Source: Lachnospiraceae bacterium (GTDB lineage Bacteria > Bacillota > Clostridia > Lachnospirales > Lachnospiraceae). Taken from it: DNA of 64,000 bases. Below, one piece after another: positions 27,596 through 36,001 of the stretch (position 1 is the first letter of the stretch; each line of letters begins with the position of its first letter). The stretch lies in contig JAFTPO010000056.1 in the NCBI GenBank assembly GCA_017463225.1, positions 1 to 64,000 on the forward strand, in the 5' to 3' direction. Position numbers and translations under genes: made by a program. The notes under the pieces were generated by a model. That model made no database searches. It worked only from the letters and a program-made list of their open reading frames with translations, and was not told where the DNA came from.

Positions 27596-29335
27596 CTATT
27601 TTTCCCCCTTTGCTCCAGATAATCTTACTGTGTTAGTATTTCCTGAAACAGGTTCCATAATTACAGTAACAGATTTAAGTCTGTCATCAGTTCTTGTATC
27701 TTCATTTATAGACTTAATATAAGCCGGATTGAAACCAACCTTAGTTGTACCCTTTGACTTAACATCAGATACTACTGACTCATTCGCTGCCTTGTTATAT
27801 GATTCCTCACCATCAAAAATACTTGTATCACAGTAGAACTGTATTGCCTGTTTTGTTTTATCTTCATCTTTTACCTTAGAATTATAGACAATTGTACTCT
27901 TATCACTATCTTTAATTGCATTTGTATCTAAGTTAGTGTAAATTGTAGTATTCTCGTCTAAAACACTAGAATTTGCTTTTACAATATGTATATTCACAGC
28001 ATTATCCTTCTTAAATGCCTGATACAAGCTTGCATCTGCTTTCACACTAGCTGAAGGTGCTGTCTTTGTATACACATAACTATCCTTATTATATACATCA
28101 ACATTATTCGCAACATTCTGAGCATCGTTATATGGTTTGTAAAGATATAGCTTTACTCCCTCAACATAATTGTCTATAACGAGATAATCCTCATCGGCAT
28201 AGGTTACATTATAATTCTTGCCAGATGCAGTGTTAGTAACAACGTTAGAAGATATAAACGGCTGATATTCAAAGTATATGTCAGGACACTTCTCTGTATC
28301 AAATCTCTGAGAAAAAACATTGTATTCTAACACAACTTTAAACTTACCATTTTCATCAATACCTTCTCCTGTAAGGTCATTACCTTCCTTATCCTGCAAG
28401 AAAAATGTACTAATATAATATACATCCATCTTTACTATATAATAGTATTTACCACTGGCATTATCCTTTAGCTTATCTACATAAAGCTTTGTTACCTTCT
28501 TAACTGGGTCATCGCCAACACAATCTTCTATAACACTAGCATTTTCATTGTGGTTTATAGCCTGATCCCACGAATCATAATCCAGCTGTTTTAATGTTTC
28601 AAGCTGTTCAGCAAATATAGCCTCCTCAGCCTGACTGTCAAACATTGCACCCTTGCCATTAATCATTGCCACTGTATCAAGGTCAAGATTCTGCATATTA
28701 CCCAAGTTAATCTCATTAGGGTTGCCTGTGTAGTAGGCAGTTTCACATACTATCTTATTTATGTTACCATCAGCATCATACTGAACTATACTACCCTCGT
28801 TAGTCAGCGTATATCCACTTGGCAATGCGCTCAAATAACTATTATCCAGATTATATGCTATAGTATATCCTGCGTCTGAAGCTGTAGAAGCTCCGGCATT
28901 AGTCTGGCCTTTAACCTGAGCAGATAAATCATCAACCTTTACTATCTTGTTATATAATGTATTTCTTGCGCCAATTTCAATATTCTCAGTCTTATAAGTA
29001 TTTACATTATACGTTACTTTTCCTATAGGATTACCTGCTGTATCAACAAGTTCACATTCAACAGCATCTGTCTTTGAACTATAAGGAAGCCCTGTATCTA
29101 ATGAATTCTGAACGTATATATCATTAAGTTTATCATCATCAACATCATTAGGTACTACCTGAGCCTCCTCTAAGGCATATATAGCTTCCTCATTAATATA
29201 CTGCTGCTCCTTTGCAAGACGGCTGGTTCTCATTGTCTGTGCAAACTGTTTCATAACAGGTGTCAAAAGCAATGTTAATATGGCTATGGCGATAACAATT
29301 TCTATTAAACTGAAACCTTTATTATTTTTTGCCAT
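27596..29335 (-). CDS. Type IV minor pilin, PilV-like, 579 aa
   Basis: A prepilin leader MAKNNKG precedes FSLIEIVIAIAILTLLLTP with Glu at mature position 5. The following soluble part of about 540 residues is far larger than a normal minor pilin. I see many Lys, Asp and Asn residues but no known enzymatic motif. It follows pilO by 16 bases with a GAGAGG site, and its stop codon abuts the TTG of the PilX-like gene. It probably forms part of the pilus tip complex with its three neighbours; that is inference. Confidence 0.83.
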   Translation of the reverse strand: MAKNNKGFSLIEIVIAIAILTLLLTPVMKQFAQTMRTSRLAKEQQYINEEAIYALEEAQVVPNDVDDDKLNDIYVQNSLDTGLPYSSKTDAVECELVDTAGNPIGKVTYNVNTYKTENIEIGARNTLYNKIVKVDDLSAQVKGQTNAGASTASDAGYTIAYNLDNSYLSALPSGYTLTNEGSIVQYDADGNINKIVCETAYYTGNPNEINLGNMQNLDLDTVAMINGKGAMFDSQAEEAIFAEQLETLKQLDYDSWDQAINHNENASVIEDCVGDDPVKKVTKLYVDKLKDNASGKYYYIVKMDVYYISTFFLQDKEGNDLTGEGIDENGKFKVVLEYNVFSQRFDTEKCPDIYFEYQPFISSNVVTNTASGKNYNVTYADEDYLVIDNYVEGVKLYLYKPYNDAQNVANNVDVYNKDSYVYTKTAPSASVKADASLYQAFKKDNAVNIHIVKANSSVLDENTTIYTNLDTNAIKDSDKSTIVYNSKVKDEDKTKQAIQFYCDTSIFDGEESYNKAANESVVSDVKSKGTTKVGFNPAYIKSINEDTRTDDRLKSVTVIMEPVSGNTNTVRLSGAKGEK

Positions 29336-29351
29336 AAATCCTCATCCTCTC

Positions 29352-30437
29352 TTAGTATACCTTAACTACACCTGTCTTGGTTCCTAAATCAAATCTTGGT
29401 GAAGTTGTATCATCACCATCAACCTTTACATAAACTGGAACATCTGTTGAATTCTCAACGCTAAACTTAATTCCGTTTGAGTCATTAGCATCAACTCTCT
29501 CATTAGACTGAACGTATACAGTAAGCTCCTTATCAGCAAGCTCCATCTGGTATGAATCTGAACCGATAGCATAAGTTACCATATTCTTTCCGTCAACTTC
29601 CTCAACAGTAACCTTAACATCAACTACTGAATTATCAGCACTTGTTACATAAGTATCACTGCCACCTGCTGAAAGAATAATACCATCTGTAGCATCGTTG
29701 TTAGCATTGTTAAGTGCAACTAAGATATCATAATCTCCTGCTATAGATGCTCCGTTATCAGCATCATGTGATGATGAAGTATTATCTGCTGCATCATCTC
29801 CACCATGGAAGATATTATAAACACCGTTATCAACATTAACTGATACTGTATCTGCTACTCTATCCTCTCCAGATACTGAGTATGCATTAACAAGGAATGA
29901 ACCTGAATAAGTCTCATCAGTAGAATTATATGCAATATTAAATGAACTAATATTCATTCTGTACTTATAATTCATAATATAATCAACAAAATCCTTAAGT
30001 CCCTCATAAGAGCCCTCGTAAGTAATAGGAAACTGTGCTGTATAGCACTGATATCCTGCTTCCTGTCCATAAGCAGGAGCCAATGAATAATAAAGCATTT
30101 CTCTACCTAATCCAACACTCTGAACATCAAACTGAAGATTTCCCTTATCCTTCTCTACACCCTTGAAGAACATAACTGAAATCTCCTGATCTAATGTTGC
30201 TGGGAAATAAGAAACAACTTCATCAAAATACTCTCTATTTGACTCTATCTCTGCAAGATATTCTTCTCTGTGGGCATCCTGAGCTTTAAGATCATCATAT
30301 TTTGCCTGAAGTTCATCTATCTCTGTCTGTAACTGCTCTTTCTCCTCAACATTTGGCTTATATACATACATAAATGTACCGCCCAATATTAAGATTGTTG
30401 CTAAAACAAGTAATACTTTTATATTGCTCTGTGTCAT
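29352..30437 (-). CDS. pilO: PilO-like inner-membrane pilus assembly protein with C-terminal extension
   Basis: PilO proteins form the membrane alignment complex with PilM and PilN. Here an N-terminal membrane helix (about 7-26) is followed by a coiled coil (KEQLQTEIDELQAKYDDLKAQ) and the ferredoxin-like PilO core, with FPITYEGSYEGLKDFVDYI typical of the family. About 160 extra residues after residue 200 are Asp-, Asn- and Val-rich and not part of usual PilO (about 200 aa). AGGAGG site upstream; 19 bases after pilMN. Confidence 0.85.
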   Translation of the reverse strand: MTQSNIKVLLVLATILILGGTFMYVYKPNVEEKEQLQTEIDELQAKYDDLKAQDAHREEYLAEIESNREYFDEVVSYFPATLDQEISVMFFKGVEKDKGNLQFDVQSVGLGREMLYYSLAPAYGQEAGYQCYTAQFPITYEGSYEGLKDFVDYIMNYKYRMNISSFNIAYNSTDETYSGSFLVNAYSVSGEDRVADTVSVNVDNGVYNIFHGGDDAADNTSSSHDADNGASIAGDYDILVALNNANNDATDGIILSAGGSDTYVTSADNSVVDVKVTVEEVDGKNMVTYAIGSDSYQMELADKELTVYVQSNERVDANDSNGIKFSVENSTDVPVYVKVDGDDTTSPRFDLGTKTGVVKVY

Positions 30438-30456
30438 ATCTTAATACCTCCTATCG

Positions 30457-32061
30457 TTACTCTGCTACTGTTTCTGACTCTGCATCAACTGCCGGCATAA
30501 CATAAGTAGCAGTTACTGTAAAGTTGTACTGATATGTATCTGTAATCTCATCATATGACTCTGATATACTTGCCACATAGGCATCACTAATACATTCCAT
30601 AGTCTTAAGCTGCATAATAAACTCTGCAATAGCATCATAACTTGTAGAAACAGCTGGAATGCTAATACCAGCATCTGAAGAACTAAAGCTCTTTACTATT
30701 ACACTTGTAGGAATCTTATTCTCAAGCTCAGTAATGAACTCTCTAGCATTCTCATTTAAGTGATATGTTGTACCAACCATAGTTGTCACATCAAGAACCT
30801 GCGCTCTGGATGCCTCTAAATCCATTACAATCTGCTCTATATCGCTAAGTCTTGCAATATCAGCCTCAAGCTGTGCCTTCTTGTCCTTAGCCTCCTGAAC
30901 CTGCTTAATGGATACGAAAGCAAGTGCTGCTGCTGCGATAGCTGCAATAACTGTTACTGCAACAAATGGAGCTACACTTCCGCCACCACTTGATGACTTA
31001 GTCTTACCTGATGCATCCTGAAGTTCGAAGCCCATAGGAGCAAAAGCAGCTCCGATAGGAGTTACAAGATATACTGGGTTATAAACTTTAAGGTCAATAC
31101 TTGGATCAAACTTAATATTATATAAGCTATCCATAATTCTTGTACTTACATTAAGCTGAATCTTGAAGAGTCCATCGATACCTCTGATAAGAGCTCCATC
31201 ACCTGTAAGGAATACATCCTCGATTGGCTTGTCAGGATTCTTAGAAGCATAGAAGTCCATAACTCTTCCTATATTATTAATAAGATATCTAAATGCTCCT
31301 GTAGTCTCATTGTCATCGAAATCTACAGTTATAAGTCTGTCATTCTGAAGCAATGTCATAGCAGTTGTAGCATCTACACCCTTCTCGTCCATTACTACAT
31401 TTACTACAGAGTTGGTACCATATGGAACTGTTCTCTGAAGAAGAAGATTGTCACCCTGTACAATATTAAGTACTGTTGACTCACTTCCTAACTGGATTAC
31501 CATAGTTGTTGCATTTGCATTAGTCTGAGTCTTGATTAACTGAAGCATAGCATTACCGATGTAATCAAGGTCGATTACATTAAGTCCAGCCATCTCAGCT
31601 AAGTCATAGTATGACTTAACCATATGCTGTGGAGCTGCTACAGCAAGAACTCTAATCTGCTTGTTGTTCTCCTCGTCTGTTACTGTCTCAAGAACAGTAT
31701 GAGAAACCACGTAATCCTCTATATTTACAGGGAAATACTCTGATGAGTTCGCATTGATGATTCCTCTGATTTTATTCTCTTTTACGTAAGGTATAACTAC
31801 CTCTCTGTTAACAATCTTAGCTGAAGATAATACGAACACAGCGTTCTTATTAGTAATTCCTCTAGCCATAAGATTCTCCTTGATTGCAGCTGCAATCTTC
31901 TCAGGCTCCTTGATAGCTCCATCCTCAAATGAATCTTCCGGAGTCTCAAAAATGATAACATTGTGAATGTTAGTCTGCTTCTTAGCAGAAGCTGTTAATT
32001 CAATAATTGTAATACTTTCATTTGTGATATCAATTGATAACACCTTATTGCTCTTTGCCAT
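30457..32061 (-). CDS. pilMN: Fused PilM-PilN type IV pilus assembly protein
   Basis: Residues 1 to about 345 form an actin-like PilM domain (KVLSIDITNESITIIEL at the start, FLTGDGALIRGIDGLF near 270). A Ser-Gly linker then leads to a membrane helix (about 362-384) and a PilN-like periplasm-side domain with a coiled coil and FITELENKIPTSVIVKSFS. PilM and PilN are separate proteins in Gram-negative bacteria; a fused form is known in some Clostridia. GGGAGG site upstream of the ATG. Confidence 0.9.
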   Translation of the reverse strand: MAKSNKVLSIDITNESITIIELTASAKKQTNIHNVIIFETPEDSFEDGAIKEPEKIAAAIKENLMARGITNKNAVFVLSSAKIVNREVVIPYVKENKIRGIINANSSEYFPVNIEDYVVSHTVLETVTDEENNKQIRVLAVAAPQHMVKSYYDLAEMAGLNVIDLDYIGNAMLQLIKTQTNANATTMVIQLGSESTVLNIVQGDNLLLQRTVPYGTNSVVNVVMDEKGVDATTAMTLLQNDRLITVDFDDNETTGAFRYLINNIGRVMDFYASKNPDKPIEDVFLTGDGALIRGIDGLFKIQLNVSTRIMDSLYNIKFDPSIDLKVYNPVYLVTPIGAAFAPMGFELQDASGKTKSSSGGGSVAPFVAVTVIAAIAAAALAFVSIKQVQEAKDKKAQLEADIARLSDIEQIVMDLEASRAQVLDVTTMVGTTYHLNENAREFITELENKIPTSVIVKSFSSSDAGISIPAVSTSYDAIAEFIMQLKTMECISDAYVASISESYDEITDTYQYNFTVTATYVMPAVDAESETVAE

Positions 32062-32109
32062 TCTTTATAGCCTCCCTCGCTAATCAGTGATTTAATAAAA
32101 TGTTAAGGA

Positions 32110-32868
32110 CTAATAGGTAGCCCACATACTTAGGTACCAGCTCACGAGCTGCTCACCCCATATCATTGCTATAAATACGCCCGCCGACAAGTACGGACCA
32201 AACGCCAACTCTCGGCCGACCTTCTTTATAGCCATTAAAGCCAGATGTACAATAGATGCTATGATACATCCCAGCAAAAATGCTACAATAACAAGCTGCC
32301 AGCCCAATAGCAAGCCGGTTGTTGCCATAAGTTTAATGTCGCCGCCTCCCATCGCCTTACCTTTAGTTACCAAGAACAGTAAGTATAAGAAACCGCTGAC
32401 CGCAAACAAACCGATTACGTACTGATGCCAATTACTAAAATCAGTAATAAGTCTAATCAGTCCTAAAATAAATATAAAAATGTTGAATCCCACGGGGATC
32501 TCTTTGGTGCGCCAATCTATTACACTTAGCGCAAGTAAGGCAGAAGCACACAGGCAGTAAAGAATCCCTTCTATACTAATACCGCATGCGAGGTACACTA
32601 TCACATATAGAATTCCATTAGCAGCCTCTACAATAGGATACTGTATGGTTATGTGACTCTTGCATTGCCTGCACTTTCCACCTAAAAATATGTAACTAAA
32701 TAGCGGTATAAGCTCATACCATTTAAGGATATGACCGCAACTCATACAATGTGACCTAGTAAGGGTTACGCTTTCCTTTAAAGGAATTCTTAATATAAGC
32801 ACATTTAAGAAGCTTCCTATAACAATTCCATATAAACAAAAAAATATACTAAACACTATATCTAGCAT
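32110..32868 (-). CDS. pilD: Prepilin peptidase (A24)
   Basis: This membrane aspartic protease cleaves prepilin leaders and can N-methylate the new terminus. The 252-aa protein has the N-terminal zinc-type cysteines in CMSCGHILKWYELIPLFSY and CRQCKSH, and the catalytic aspartates in IDWRTKEIP and GGGDIKLMA. About seven further hydrophobic segments follow. It sits directly after pilA, whose product is its main substrate. GC of the gene looks slightly higher than that of its neighbours. Confidence 0.95.
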   Translation of the reverse strand: MLDIVFSIFFCLYGIVIGSFLNVLILRIPLKESVTLTRSHCMSCGHILKWYELIPLFSYIFLGGKCRQCKSHITIQYPIVEAANGILYVIVYLACGISIEGILYCLCASALLALSVIDWRTKEIPVGFNIFIFILGLIRLITDFSNWHQYVIGLFAVSGFLYLLFLVTKGKAMGGGDIKLMATTGLLLGWQLVIVAFLLGCIIASIVHLALMAIKKVGRELAFGPYLSAGVFIAMIWGEQLVSWYLSMWATY

Positions 32869-32904
32869 GTCAATAACCTTCCTACGTCAAAATGTACTAT
32901 AACA

Positions 32905-32946
32905 TAGCCAAATTCCACCTGGCGTGGCAGGTGGAATTGTTAGCTA
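32905..32946 (-). promoter_or_regulatory. Intercistronic hairpin between pilA and pilD
   Basis: A perfect 10-bp stem (32911-32920 with 32929-32938) and an 8-base loop, extended by a further 4-bp stem (32905-32908 with 32943-32946) across a small internal loop. It begins 15 bases after the pilA stop. There is no U-run after it on the minus strand, so it is more likely an mRNA-stabilising or partial attenuating element than a terminator. Confidence 0.7.
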
Positions 32947-32960
32947 TATTAAGTTTAAGC

Positions 32961-33467
32961 TTACTGATACTGCTCACAAAGTTCTGGAGCAACCTCATAC
33001 TTGATAGCCTTGCTATCAGTTGACATACCAACCTTAACAGTACCACCAGGTGTAATCTCAACAACAAATGCCTTTGCATCAAGCTTCTTATACTTAATTT
33101 TTGGAGTCTTCTCGCCGATGTTAGCACCGATCTCAGTCTTTGCTGCAGCATCACCTGAACCAGATAAAGCAGCACCGCCTGAACCTAAAAGAGTTATACC
33201 GCCACCGCCTGAAGTCTCAGTATCAGGTGAAACAACGATAGTAGAACCCTTTCCTGAGTTAGTAAGTAACTCGTAAGTCTTCTCATTAGCCATAGCAGTC
33301 TCTACAGCTGTCTTGATTGTCTTACATGATGATACATCGTTAGAGATTCTTGACTTATCAATATATCTGATAAGCGCTGGTGCGATAGCACCTGCAAGTA
33401 TAGCCATAATAGCTATAACGATAATAAGCTCTACGAGTGAGAAACCTTTGTTGTTCATTTTCTTCAT
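32961..33467 (-). CDS. pilA: Major type IV pilin
   Basis: The 168-aa protein has a leader MKKMNNKG followed by FSLVELIIVIAIMAILAGA, with Glu at mature position 5 and the long hydrophobic N-terminal helix. Two Cys (about 43 and 164) could form a disulfide linking helix and C-terminus. The middle has a Gly/Ser-rich stretch (SGGGGITLLGSGGAALSGSG), probably a flexible surface loop. AAGGAG site 9 bases before the ATG. It has the hairpin features of a highly expressed gene on both sides, and is the best candidate for the main fibre subunit by size and position. Confidence 0.92.
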   Translation of the reverse strand: MKKMNNKGFSLVELIIVIAIMAILAGAIAPALIRYIDKSRISNDVSSCKTIKTAVETAMANEKTYELLTNSGKGSTIVVSPDTETSGGGGITLLGSGGAALSGSGDAAAKTEIGANIGEKTPKIKYKKLDAKAFVVEITPGGTVKVGMSTDSKAIKYEVAPELCEQYQ

Positions 33468-33505
33468 AAATTTTCTCTCCTTTTCTTTAATAAAATTTTC
33501 TTTAA

Positions 33506-33560
33506 ATTATATGATAAAGCCACCGTCCTCGCCCAGCGGCTATTATCCAACTTTTAGTTG
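33506..33560 (-). promoter_or_regulatory. Structured leader upstream of pilA
   Basis: In the pilC-pilA gap there are two hairpins on the minus strand: a 5-bp stem CAACT/AGTTG (33548-33560) and a GC-rich one (33514-33543) with GCCGC pairing GTGGC around a 12-base loop, extendable through a 2-base bulge. A TATAAT (33506-33511) follows, without a matching -35. It fits none of the riboswitch consensus sequences I compared by eye (c-di-GMP I and II, fluoride, guanidine). Confidence 0.4.
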
Positions 33561-33571
33561 TGCGACTAATC

Positions 33572-34774
33572 TTAATAATTATCGATAGCGTCGTACATAT
33601 TAAGCATAGGTGAGTAAATAGCAAGTACTATACCACCAACAACAACACCCATTACTACGATGATAAGTGGCTCCATCATAGCTGTAAGAGCATCAGTTGC
33701 ATCATTAACCTCCATCTCATAGTAATCTGCAACCTTATCAACCATTTCTTCAATATTACCAGTCTCCTCACCAATCTTAATCATCTGAGGAAGCATAGCT
33801 GGAAATATCTCCATATCTCTAATAGGCTTTGAAAGAGGCACACCCTTTGCAACCTGAACCTTAGCATCCATTAAACCTTCTCTAATGATACGATTATTCA
33901 TCATCTTAGCAACCTGCTCAACTGCATCTATAAGAGGTATACCCGCTGCAAGAAGTGTACTAAGAGTTCTAGAGAATGTAGCCGCTGCTGACTTGATAGT
34001 AAGATTACCAAAAACAGGCGCCTTCATAGCTATCTTAGCATAAAGATATGAACCACCATCAGTCTTGCCAAACGCCTTAAGAGCAAATACTATAGCAGCC
34101 ACTATAGCTATACATATGTACCACTTATGCTGTAAGAACTCACTAAATGCAACCAACATTCTTGTAAATATTGGAAGCTCTGAGCCTAAATCTGAGAACA
34201 TCTGCTCAAACTGTGGTATTACTGCTACAAGAAGAACTATTACCACTATAATAACAATTATAAGAATTACACAAGGGTATGTCATAGCTCCCTTAACCTT
34301 AGACTTTAACTTATTTGAATTCTCAAAGTGAGTTGTAAGTCTTTCAAAAGCTGTCTCAAGATTACCAGACATCTCACCAGCAGCTACCATGTTGATAAGT
34401 ATAGGTGGGAATATCTTAGGATTAATCTTAAATGCATCAGCAAGGGAACCACCCTTCTGTACATAAGCCTGAGCTTCTCTTAATCCTCTCTGTAATGTCT
34501 TATTCTCCATCTGTTCTGACATCATCTCAAGAGCTGATATGACAGTAACACCGGCATTAAGAACTGCAACGAACTGCTTACAGAAAACTGCAAGATCCTT
34601 GTCCTTAACCTTCTTACCACCGCTTTTCTTGCCAGCGCCCTGTTCCTTAACATCCTGGACTATATAGCCCTCGGACTTGAGTTTTTCTTTTGCCTTGTCC
34701 TCATTAACGGCTTCAACCACACCCTTCTTGGTTTTACCGCTTTTGTCCATGACCTTGTAATTATACTGTGCCAT
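33572..34774 (-). CDS. pilC: Type IV pilus platform protein PilC/GspF family
   Basis: PilC is the inner-membrane platform that couples the motor ATPases to pilin insertion. The 400-aa protein has the N-terminal YNYKVMDKSGKTKKGVVEA segment, two GspF domains (about 70-195 and 270-395) with paired FCKQFVAVLNAGVTVISALE and FSRTLSTLLAAGIPLIDAVE motifs, and three membrane helices. GGAGGAG site. It follows pilT by 142 bases, a gap with a possible internal promoter. Confidence 0.96.
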   Translation of the reverse strand: MAQYNYKVMDKSGKTKKGVVEAVNEDKAKEKLKSEGYIVQDVKEQGAGKKSGGKKVKDKDLAVFCKQFVAVLNAGVTVISALEMMSEQMENKTLQRGLREAQAYVQKGGSLADAFKINPKIFPPILINMVAAGEMSGNLETAFERLTTHFENSNKLKSKVKGAMTYPCVILIIVIIVVIVLLVAVIPQFEQMFSDLGSELPIFTRMLVAFSEFLQHKWYICIAIVAAIVFALKAFGKTDGGSYLYAKIAMKAPVFGNLTIKSAAATFSRTLSTLLAAGIPLIDAVEQVAKMMNNRIIREGLMDAKVQVAKGVPLSKPIRDMEIFPAMLPQMIKIGEETGNIEEMVDKVADYYEMEVNDATDALTAMMEPLIIVVMGVVVGGIVLAIYSPMLNMYDAIDNY

Positions 34775-34834
34775 TTAACTACTCCTCCGACCCAAAATTT
34801 TTAAAAATGAACAAAATATTAACATTGTATCTAT

Positions 34835-34863
34835 GTTGATATTACATCACATTTCTACATTTT
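34835..34863 (-). promoter_or_regulatory. Possible internal promoter before pilC
   Basis: In the 142-base pilT-pilC gap the minus strand holds TTGCAA followed 17 bases later by TAATAT. The gap is otherwise extremely AT-rich, so chance matches are likely. Confidence 0.3.
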
Positions 34864-34916
34864 GCAATATTATTAGATAATTTTTTAATATTTTGTGAAT
34901 TTTGCACAAACTTTTC

Positions 34917-35969
34917 TTACATTTGTTTCTTCATTGAAGCCTGATCCTGCGCATATGTAAGAGCACTGTCTCTTGTAATACTTCCATTTCTATAAAGCTC
35001 TAAGATGAAATCATCCATAGTAACCATACCCTGTGCTCTACTTGTCTGGATATGTGACTGTATCTGATGAGTCTTTGCATCTCTGATAAGGCTTCGAATA
35101 GCCGGTGTAGCTAACATAACCTCGAAGGCTGCCACTCGTCCATTGCCATCAGCAGTAGGTATAAGAGACTGAGATATAACTCCCTCAAGTACCATAGAAA
35201 GCTGGATACGTGTCTGCTGCTGCTGATGTGGTGGGAATACGTCAACCACACGGTCGATGGTTGATGCAGCACCAATTGTATGAAGTGTAGAGAATACAAG
35301 GTGACCAGTCTCTGCTGCAGTGATGGCAGTTGAGATAGTCTCAAGATCTCTCATCTCTCCTACAAGGATTATGTCAGGATCCTCACGAAGCGCTGCTCTA
35401 AGAGCATTTGCATAGGTAAGTGTATCCATACCAATCTCTCTCTGGTTAACAACTGACTTCTTATGCTTATGTACATACTCAATAGGATCCTCAAGTGTAA
35501 TAATATGATCTGTAAGGTTTTCATTTGCCTTATTGATTATAGAAGCAAGTGTAGTTGACTTACCGGAACCTGTAGGTCCTGTTACAAGTACAAGTCCTCT
35601 CTTTTTCTTATAAAGCTGTACTACGGAATCAGGAATACCAAGCATATCCGGTCTAGGAATGTTTGTATCAACCTTTCTGTATGCGGCAGCCATATTACCT
35701 CTATCCATGAATACATTAACACGGAATCGACCAGTCTCTGCTGACGCATATGAGAAGTCAACTTCTCCCCTCTCCTTAAGTATAGCTTTATGTCTCTCGT
35801 GCATAGTAGAGCCAATGGCATCTGCCACATCCTGTGGTCCAAGCGGCGGAACCTCTACCTCTGTAAGTCTACCATGAATACGAAGCTTCGGTGGTATACC
35901 ACAAGCTATATGGATATCTGATGCATTTTGCTCAACAGCAAATGCAAGCAACTCCTTCATATCTAACAT
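34917..35969 (-). CDS. pilT: Pilus retraction ATPase PilT
   Basis: PilT is the hexameric motor that depolymerises pili, driving twitching. The 350-aa protein has a PAS-like N-domain, Walker A GPTGSGKSTTLAS, Asp box TLEDPIEYVHKH, Walker B ILVGEMRD, His box STLHTIGAA and the C-terminal retraction-type helix AIRSLIRDAKTHQIQSHIQT, which separates it from PilB-type ATPases. It lies just after pilB. Confidence 0.96.
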   Translation of the reverse strand: MLDMKELLAFAVEQNASDIHIACGIPPKLRIHGRLTEVEVPPLGPQDVADAIGSTMHERHKAILKERGEVDFSYASAETGRFRVNVFMDRGNMAAAYRKVDTNIPRPDMLGIPDSVVQLYKKKRGLVLVTGPTGSGKSTTLASIINKANENLTDHIITLEDPIEYVHKHKKSVVNQREIGMDTLTYANALRAALREDPDIILVGEMRDLETISTAITAAETGHLVFSTLHTIGAASTIDRVVDVFPPHQQQQTRIQLSMVLEGVISQSLIPTADGNGRVAAFEVMLATPAIRSLIRDAKTHQIQSHIQTSRAQGMVTMDDFILELYRNGSITRDSALTYAQDQASMKKQM

Positions 35970-36001
35970 AATACTTTATATCTCCTTCTCTTTAATATAT
36001 T

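Noticed and set aside
32897-33175. 92-codon minus-strand frame overlapping pilA
   Set aside because: It overlaps pilA in another frame and is Leu/Arg-rich, typical of a shadow frame.
33476-33571. c-di-GMP riboswitch before pilA
   Set aside because: The leader has hairpins but not the conserved cores of c-di-GMP-I or -II aptamers, judged by eye.
34892-34910. TTTGTG-N7-CACAAA inverted repeat after pilT
   Set aside because: Only 6 bp and very AT-rich with no clear U-run at the right place; too weak to call a terminator or operator.
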